Shown here one piece after another: positions 58,905 through 64,000 of a stretch of DNA of 64,000 bases. The DNA comes from Akkermansiaceae bacterium UBA6138 (lineage in GTDB: Bacteria > Verrucomicrobiota > Verrucomicrobiia > Verrucomicrobiales > DEV007), in assembly GCA_002422425.1 (NCBI GenBank), contig DIVG01000066.1, positions 7,227 through 71,226 of the forward strand, read 5' to 3'. The notes below the pieces were generated by a model. That model ran no database searches. It was not told the DNA's origin and was given only the letters and a program-made list of their open reading frames with translations. The position numbers and the translations under genes were made by a program. How positions within the stretch are numbered: position 1 is the stretch's first letter; every line of letters starts with the position of its first letter.

Positions 58905-61250
58905 ATGAAACGCGCCCCCTCCATCCTCCTTTTCCCGGCCCTCCTCGCCGTCGCGCTCCCCGCCGCGTTCGCCGAAGGCATGCCCGACCTCGAGAATCAT
59001 CCCGGCAAAGCCATTTATCAAAAACTCTGCCTCGACTGCCACGGACCCGACGGCAAAGGCGTCAAGGACAAGGCCGACGACCCGCTCGAGGGCAGCCGCA
59101 CCCTGGAGTCCCTCGCCGACCGCATCGACCGAACCATGCCCGAGGACGAAGCGCACCTCTGCGTCGGCGAAGACGCTAAAACCGTCGCCGCCTACCTCTA
59201 CGACGCCTTTTACTCCGTCGAGGCACGCGCCCGCAACACCCCCGCCCGCATCGACCTTTCACGACTCACCGTGCCGCAGTACCGCAACTCCGTCGCCGAC
59301 CTCGTCCTCAGTTTCCGCGGCGACAACCGGATCGCCGAGACCCGCGGTCTCAAGGCCCGCTACTTCGGGGGCGAGCGCTTCAACGAGCGCAAGGAATTCG
59401 CCGAACAGAAAAAGCCCGATAAATTCGAGCGCCTCGACGACCTCGTCCGCTTCGACTTCGGCGAGGGCATCCCGAAGCACGAAGAGGCCAAAGAATTTAC
59501 CCCCGACGGCTTTTCGATTCGTTGGGACGGCACCATTCTCCCCACCGAGACCGGCGTCTACGAATTTGTCATCAAGACCCGGAACGGCGTCACCCTCTGG
59601 GTCAACGAGCACCAGCACGGCGAAGAGGCCGGTAAAAAAGTCATCGACGGCTGGGTCGCCCCCAACAACGAAGTCCGCGAGGAAAGCGGCAGCCTCTACC
59701 TCATCGGGGGACGACCCTACCCGCTCCGCCTCGACTTTTTCACCTGGAAAGAAAAGGCCGCCTCCATCGAACTGATGTGGAAGACGCCCCACGGCGTCCT
59801 CGAGACCATCCCTGTCCGCAGTCTCTCGCCCGAGTGGTCGCACGAATCCCTCATCGTCGACGTCCCCTTCCCCGCCGATGACCGCAGCGTCGGCTACGAA
59901 CGCGGCACGATGGTCTCGCGCGCCTGGCTCGACGCCGTCACCGCCGGGGCCGTCGCCGCCTCGGACTACGTCGTCAGCCATCTCGACGAACTCGCCAAAA
60001 CCAAGCCCGACCAGCCCGAGCGCGTGCAGAAGATCAACGACTTCGCCGCCGCCTTCGTCGCCCGGGCCTACCGCCGCCCGCTCTCCGACGAGGAGAAAGA
60101 GCGTTTTGTCAGGGTGCATTTCAAAGAGGGCTTCACTCCCGCGCAGTCGATCAAGCGGCTTGTCCTCCAGACCCTCTCCTCCCCGCGCTTTCTCTATCCC
60201 GATGCCGGCGGCCCGGGCACGCCCGATCGCTGGACCCTCGCCTCGCGCCTCGCCCGCTACCTCTGGGACTCTGTTCCCAATGAACGGCTCCTCGACCTCG
60301 CCAACAAAGGCGAACTCGACAAGCCCGAAAAACTCGACGGCATCGCCAACGAGGCCGTCTGGAACTGGCGCACCCGGGCGAAGATGCGCGGCTTTTACCA
60401 CCACTGGCTCGAACTCGAACGGGCCGACGAACTCGCCAAAGACGACGGCGCCTACCCCTCTTTCGACCCCGCCGTCGCCGCCGACCTGCGCACCTCCCTC
60501 CACCTCTTCCTCGACGAGGCGACCTGGGGGAAAAAGGCAGGCTACCGCGAACTCCTCCTCTCCGCCGAGATCCCCCTCAACGAGCGTCTCGGCAAAGTCT
60601 ATGGCTCGGGCGTCAAAGGTGACTTCCAGCCCGTCTCCCTCGACGGAGGCAAACGCGCCGGCATCATCACCCACCCCTTCCTCCTCTCCTCTCTCGCCTA
60701 TCACAACAACACCTCGCCCATCCATCGCGGCGTCTTCCTCACGCGCAATATCGTCGGGATGCCACTGAAGTCCCCGCCCATGGCCAACGAATTCAAGGAC
60801 GCCGCCTTCGACCCCACCCTCACGATGCGGCAGAAAGTCACCGAAATGACCAGGTCCGGCGACTGCATGGGCTGCCACGTCACGATCAATCCGCTCGGCT
60901 TCAGCCTCGAACACTACGACGGCATCGGCCGCTGGCGGGAACGCGACCGGGACAAGCCCGTCGATGCGAAGAGCGACTTTACCACCGAGAGCGGGCAGGT
61001 CATCCCCCTCGCCGGAGCCCGCGACGTCGCCGAATTCGCCGCCAACACCCCCTCCGCCCACCGCACCTTCATCGAGCAGCTTTTCCACCACTTCATCAAG
61101 CAGCCCGTCCGCGCCTACGGCAGCAACGAGATGGAAAAACTCCGTGCGGCCTTTGAAAAAGGGGGCTACCAAATCCCCGATCTTTTGAAACAGATCAGCC
61201 TCGGCACCGTAACCCATGAGGCGGCCAACGAACAATTCGCCGCCAAATAA
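58905..61250 (+). CDS. Secreted DUF1592/DUF1588 cytochrome-type protein with PA14-like domain
   Basis: This encodes 781 residues with a signal peptide (MKRAPSILLFPALLAVALPAAFA). A class I cytochrome motif CLDCHGPDGKG is near residue 43. DUF1587-like sequence (LTVPQYRNSVADL) is followed by a PA14-like domain (about 150-310; FSIRWDGTILPTETGVYEFVIKT, YPLRLDFFTW). DUF1595/DUF1592 follow (AFVARAYRRPLSDEEKERF, LQTLSSPRFLY, SRLARYLWDSVPNE), then DUF1588 with GIITHPFLLSSLAYHNNTSPIHRG and a second haem-like motif CMGCHVTINPLGF, and DUF1585 at the end. It forms a pair with the DUF1552 gene 32 bases downstream. Confidence 0.94.
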   Translation: MKRAPSILLFPALLAVALPAAFAEGMPDLENHPGKAIYQKLCLDCHGPDGKGVKDKADDPLEGSRTLESLADRIDRTMPEDEAHLCVGEDAKTVAAYLYDAFYSVEARARNTPARIDLSRLTVPQYRNSVADLVLSFRGDNRIAETRGLKARYFGGERFNERKEFAEQKKPDKFERLDDLVRFDFGEGIPKHEEAKEFTPDGFSIRWDGTILPTETGVYEFVIKTRNGVTLWVNEHQHGEEAGKKVIDGWVAPNNEVREESGSLYLIGGRPYPLRLDFFTWKEKAASIELMWKTPHGVLETIPVRSLSPEWSHESLIVDVPFPADDRSVGYERGTMVSRAWLDAVTAGAVAASDYVVSHLDELAKTKPDQPERVQKINDFAAAFVARAYRRPLSDEEKERFVRVHFKEGFTPAQSIKRLVLQTLSSPRFLYPDAGGPGTPDRWTLASRLARYLWDSVPNERLLDLANKGELDKPEKLDGIANEAVWNWRTRAKMRGFYHHWLELERADELAKDDGAYPSFDPAVAADLRTSLHLFLDEATWGKKAGYRELLLSAEIPLNERLGKVYGSGVKGDFQPVSLDGGKRAGIITHPFLLSSLAYHNNTSPIHRGVFLTRNIVGMPLKSPPMANEFKDAAFDPTLTMRQKVTEMTRSGDCMGCHVTINPLGFSLEHYDGIGRWRERDRDKPVDAKSDFTTESGQVIPLAGARDVAEFAANTPSAHRTFIEQLFHHFIKQPVRAYGSNEMEKLRAAFEKGGYQIPDLLKQISLGTVTHEAANEQFAAK

Positions 61251-61282
61251 TCGCCTTTCCGACGCCTCACCCGACCCCAACG

Positions 61283-62587
61283 ATGAAAACACGCCGTGAA
61301 TTCCTCCGCCACCTCGGAGTCTCCTCCGCCGCCCTCCCCTTTCTCTCCGGTCTGCCCGGACTGAACGCCGCCGATGGCAGACAGGGCAAGCGCCTCATCA
61401 TCATGTTCTCCCCCAACGGCACGATCCCGTGGGAGTTCTGGCCCGAGGGCGAAACGCTCGATTTCAAGCGCATTCTCAAGCCGCTCGAACCCTTCAAGGA
61501 CAAACTTGTGACCCTGCGCGGCGTCCACAACCAAGTCGAGGGCGACGGCGACCGTCACATGCGCGGGATGAGCTGTCTCCTCACCGGGACCGAGCTGCTC
61601 CCAGGCAACATCCAGGGCGGATCCGACACCCCGGCCGGCTGGGCCAGCGGCATCTCCATCGATCAGGAGATCAAAAACTTCCTCCAGAGCCGCGACGAGA
61701 CCCGCACCCGCTTCGGCTCCCTCGAGTTCGGCGTCGCCGTGCCCAACCGCGCCGACCCGTGGACCCGCATGTCCTATGCCGGCCCCAACCAGCCCATCGC
61801 CCCCGTCGACGATCCCGAGCAGATGCTTGGCAAACTCTACGGCCGCATGAAGGACAAAGAGAGCCTCACCTCCATCATCGACGGCGTCCGCGACGACCTC
61901 GCCAAAGTCTCGAAAAAGCTCGGCGCCGAAGATCGCGCCCGTCTCGAAGAGCACCTCACCCTTGTCCGCGAGATGGAAGCCGAGCTCCAGCGCGGCGACG
62001 AATCGCTCAATCTCACCCACCCCGTCCCCGAGATCGATCCCGACATCGAACTCGTCAACGACAACACCCCGCGCCTCAGCCGCATGCAGATCGACCTGCT
62101 CGTCAACTCCATGGCCAACGACATGACCCGTGTCGCGACCCTGCAGTTCATGCGCTCCGTCGGCCAGGCCCGCATGAACTGGCTCGGGATCAAAGACGGC
62201 CACCACTCTCTCTCCCACGAGTCCGACGAGAACAAAGAAGCCGTCGAGAGCCTCACCAAAATCAACGAATGGTTCGCCGGTGAACTCGCCTACCTCACCA
62301 AACGCCTCACCGAAACTCCCGAACCCGGCGGCGTCGGCAGCATGCTCGACAACACCCTCGTCGTCTGGCTCAACGAACTCGGCAAAGGCAACAGCCACAC
62401 CCTCAACGACATCCCGTTTGTTCTCCTCGGCGGCAAAGCCCACGGCGTCAAAGCCGGTCGTGCCCTCAACTTCGGCGGGGTCTCCCACAACCGCCTCTGG
62501 CTCTCCATCGCCCAGTCCATGGGACACGGCATTCAGACCTTTGGTAATGCCAAATTCTGCGAGGGCGGGGCGCTCAATTTGGGGTGA
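61283..62587 (+). CDS. DUF1552 Tat-exported protein
   Basis: This encodes 434 residues with a twin-arginine leader (MKTRREFLRHLGVSSAALPF). DUF1552 hallmarks are RLIIMFSPNGTIPWEFWP, RGVHNQVEGDGDRHMRGMSCLLTG, the ISIDQEI block, RMSYAGPNQPIAPVDDP, and the C-terminal LVVWLNELGKGNSH and HNRLWLSIAQSMG. Such genes accompany DUF1592-type cytochromes in Planctomycetes and Verrucomicrobia. The fold is related to the DUF1501/sulfatase-like group; no enzymatic activity has been demonstrated. Confidence 0.93.
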   Translation: MKTRREFLRHLGVSSAALPFLSGLPGLNAADGRQGKRLIIMFSPNGTIPWEFWPEGETLDFKRILKPLEPFKDKLVTLRGVHNQVEGDGDRHMRGMSCLLTGTELLPGNIQGGSDTPAGWASGISIDQEIKNFLQSRDETRTRFGSLEFGVAVPNRADPWTRMSYAGPNQPIAPVDDPEQMLGKLYGRMKDKESLTSIIDGVRDDLAKVSKKLGAEDRARLEEHLTLVREMEAELQRGDESLNLTHPVPEIDPDIELVNDNTPRLSRMQIDLLVNSMANDMTRVATLQFMRSVGQARMNWLGIKDGHHSLSHESDENKEAVESLTKINEWFAGELAYLTKRLTETPEPGGVGSMLDNTLVVWLNELGKGNSHTLNDIPFVLLGGKAHGVKAGRALNFGGVSHNRLWLSIAQSMGHGIQTFGNAKFCEGGALNLG

Positions 62588-62673
62588 GTGCTTAGTGCGC
62601 GGACTATTTTGTTAAGGTAGCGGAGCTCGGCCCGAGCGAACGATTGGGCTCCCGCTCCATCCTGCCTACACTG

Positions 62674-62957
62674 TACTTCTACGCATCAACTTTTCGGATT
62701 TCCCCAGACACAGAAATTGGCGTTCTGAATGTAGCATGGGCATCCTGCCCATGCCCTTCGGCGGGGCGCTTGCGGAGGAACGGCGGGAACCCTGACTTGC
62801 TCATCGAAGGCGAGCAGGAAGAGCGGGATGGTCTTTCTGGAGACTCCGGCGTCCCATTACGACACATGGGCTGGAAGCCCATGCTACATGCTACCTACCC
62901 GGTTTGCCCGTCTTCTTCCACGAACTCCGGAATCCGAAAAGTTGATGCGGAGAAGTA
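62674..62957. mobile_element. 284-bp MITE-like element with nested REP-type hairpins
   Basis: Terminal inverted repeats of about 30 bases lie at 62674-62703 and 62929-62957, with one mismatch and one indel; the shared core is CGCATCAACTTTTCGGATT. Inside are two short hairpins in inverted orientation: GCATGGGC-ATCCT-GCCCATGC at 62734-62754 and CATGGGC-TGGAA-GCCCATG at 62865-62883, each next to a TGTAGCATG-type flank. No protein is supported. It occupies most of the gap between the DUF1552 and SET-domain genes; the remaining bases 62588-62673 and 62958-63050 show nothing clear. Confidence 0.65.
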
Positions 62958-63050
62958 TATCTTCGGGTTTACTCATGACTTTCGGGGCGCGACCGATAAC
63001 TTACCGCCTGATTGCGCGCAACGAGCGCAGCGGGAAGATTCCGGAGTGCT

Positions 63051-63431
63051 ATGATCATCTACACTGAAGCCGATTTTGAAATACGGCCATCCACGATCAA
63101 AGGCGCAGGCATGGGTCTGTTTTCGCGGGTGGATATCGAGCTGGAGGAGACGATCGGCTACTACACCGGTGAAGTCATCACCGAGACCCAATGGTATGAG
63201 GAAAGCCAGTTTGCAGGATCGAATTACCTCATGTGGGTCTGCACGAATCACATCATCGTCGGCGAAGGCCCCCGGGCCAATTACACGCGATATATCAATC
63301 ACAGCAGCGAGCCGAACGCGTTTCTGATCGTCTCGACGCGCTGGAAGTCCGCCCGCTTTGAGTGCGTCAACCCGATCCGCCCGGGCGATGAGATCTTTTT
63401 TAACTACGGCGAATTATTCCCCATTCTGTAG
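63051..63431 (+). CDS. Small SET-domain protein
   Basis: This encodes 126 residues from ATG 63051, with GGAG eight bases upstream. The protein is essentially a minimal SET domain: RPSTIKGAGMGLFSRVDIELEETIGYYTGE at the start, NHIIVGEGPRANYTRYINHSSEPN with the NHS motif that binds S-adenosylmethionine, and PIRPGDEIFFNYGELF with the catalytic-type tyrosine. Lysine methyltransferase activity is possible; the substrate is unknown. Such short SET proteins occur sporadically in bacteria, often by transfer. No pre- or post-SET cysteine clusters are present. Confidence 0.9.
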   Translation: MIIYTEADFEIRPSTIKGAGMGLFSRVDIELEETIGYYTGEVITETQWYEESQFAGSNYLMWVCTNHIIVGEGPRANYTRYINHSSEPNAFLIVSTRWKSARFECVNPIRPGDEIFFNYGELFPIL

Positions 63432-63856
63432 CCCAGGGCTAACCCCCCGGCCTCGCGGGATGGTTGGACAAGAAACGACCTGGGTTCTCCCCGCCTCCAC
63501 TTGCGGGTCCAAGCCTTCCGGAACGGCCGGAATTGTCATTTACCCGAAAAAGCAGCAGTAGCCATCCTCGTCGATGACGCGGAGAGCTTCGGCGAGGGTG
63601 GCAATTCGGCAAAGCAGGCGCTACTGCCGACGCCGTTCAAAGAGGCGGCAGACCATCGCGGCCGGAGCAGCCGCAGACGTTTCGACTCAATCGGGGAGGT
63701 GAAGCGATAAGGAGTCATTTTCCGCGAGTCGCTTGGTATGAATTCAGCTGAAGATAATGGTATGAATTCAGCTGAAAATAATTTATGGTTTTCGAAAAGC
63801 TAACTTGTTCGAACGCTTTATCGATTGTTCAACGAGTCACCGTTTGCTGGTCGCCT
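63432..63856. other. Non-coding region with short inverted and direct repeats
   Basis: This 425-bp gap has no supported gene. It contains opposing CAGTAGC (63554-63560) and GCTACTG (63620-63626) arms around a 59-base GC-rich core of REP-like appearance, and then two direct 24-bp repeats at 63734-63781. Short ORFs here have Arg/Ser/Pro-rich translations with no family resemblance. Confidence 0.5.
63734..63781. repeat. Two tandem 24-bp repeats with TTCAGCTGAA palindrome
   Basis: Units 63734-63757 and 63758-63781 differ at one base (GAAGATAA versus GAAAATAA). Each begins TGGTATGAATTCAGC and contains the perfect 10-bp palindrome TTCAGCTGAA. They sit about 76 bases upstream of the next start codon and may be paired binding sites; a 21-codon reading frame beginning at 63738 also spans both units. 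Confidence 0.6.
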
Positions 63857-64000
63857 ATGAGACAAATACCGTCTTTTCTTCTTCCCCTGATCATCCCCTC
63901 GATCCTTTTACTTGCCACCTTTGATTCGTCAGGTCAGGAGGCTCACACAGGTCAGCGGAAATGGACGGACAAAGACGGCAGGTCTGTGGAGGCGGCATTC
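63857..64000 (+). CDS. Secreted protein with SHD1-like start, truncated by window edge
   Basis: The first 48 codons are present. A signal peptide (MRQIPSFLLPLIIPSILLLA) is followed by GQRKWTDKDGRSVEAAF, which resembles the start of the SHD1 (SLA1 homology 1-like) domain found as a short module in many Planctomycetes/Verrucomicrobia secreted proteins. The rest lies outside the window, so length and function are unknown. No clear ribosome-binding site precedes the ATG. Confidence 0.65.
   Translation, partial: MRQIPSFLLPLIIPSILLLATFDSSGQEAHTGQRKWTDKDGRSVEAAF

Noticed and set aside
59259..61292. 677-codon open frame on the - strand
   Set aside because: It is antisense to the DUF1592-type gene; the Gly/Val/Glu-rich translation reflects high-GC third positions.
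61166..62527. 453-codon open frame on the - strand
   Set aside because: It is antisense to the DUF1552 gene, which has clear domain evidence.
62679..62882. 67-codon ORF on the - strand
   Set aside because: It consists of translated repeat sequence (terminal repeat plus two hairpins), not a protein gene.
63501..63710. 69-codon ORF on the + strand
   Set aside because: There is no ribosome-binding site or family, and it overlaps an inverted repeat.

Overview
This window is a chromosomal segment (no rRNA, tRNA or CRISPR seen) from a member of the Verrucomicrobiota, probably close to Verrucomicrobiales. The assignment is inferred from gene content: a complete Verru_Chthon cassette A-B-C-D (a gene set known mainly from this phylum), Planctomycetes/Verrucomicrobia-type large secreted cytochromes (PSCyt1/DUF1549/DUF1553 and DUF1592/DUF1588) paired with Tat-exported DUF1501 and DUF1552 proteins, DUF1080 and SHD1-like secreted proteins, and an alternative complex III instead of bc1. 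Coding sequence is GC-rich with strongly C-ending codons, which creates many long but spurious antisense ORFs.

Region 1 (1-22.7 kb) is almost one long leftward transcription unit for aerobic respiration. Read in the direction of transcription it encodes alternative complex III (actA-B-C-D-E-F), a small Pro/Ala-rich membrane protein, a cbb3-like trio (CcoN-like, CcoO-like and a mono-haem membrane cytochrome c), an aa3-type oxidase (subunits I, III, IV, two tiny membrane proteins, subunit II), and then haem A synthesis and copper assembly factors (CtaA, CtaB, SCO, a DUF420-DUF1573 fusion) and a rhodanese. The most striking observation is that the CcoN-like protein has lost five of six metal-ligand histidines, including all CuB and haem b3 ligands, while the true catalytic subunit CoxA keeps all of its ligands. 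This looks like an oxidase fossil converted to a structural or electron-transfer module between complex III and the aa3 oxidase. CoxC and ActF also carry large soluble insertions. A perfect 30-bp palindrome with a CRP-like core lies just upstream of actA.

Region 2 (22.8-35.5 kb) holds the Verru_Chthon cassette (three pseudopilin-like proteins and a giant PilX-like protein), a DUF1501 / LamG-PSCyt1-DUF1549-DUF1553 pair and a decayed hicA fragment. Region 3 (35.5-47.8 kb) has a NarL-type two-component system with a multi-domain OB-like periplasmic sensor, an AI-2E-type transporter, a PQQ-repeat protein, YjbQ, a GH-GT2 fusion, a DUF1080-SMP30 fusion, and a BlaI/M56 pair with a double palindromic operator.

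Region 4 (47.9-58.7 kb) encodes a YqiJ-like OB protein, a YqiK-like flotillin and a 1730-residue DUF3686 'DNA repair ATPase', a stress or membrane-microdomain system. A REP-associated tyrosine transposase (RAYT) sits inside the operon, flanked by inverted REP hairpins, and another REP copy lies in frame inside the ATPase gene. A secreted gluzincin and an RlmI-type rRNA methyltransferase follow. Region 5 (58.9-64 kb) has a DUF1592-type cytochrome/DUF1552 pair, a 284-bp MITE-like element with nested REP-type hairpins, a small SET-domain protein, a repeat-bearing intergenic region and the start of a secreted SHD1-like protein cut by the window edge.
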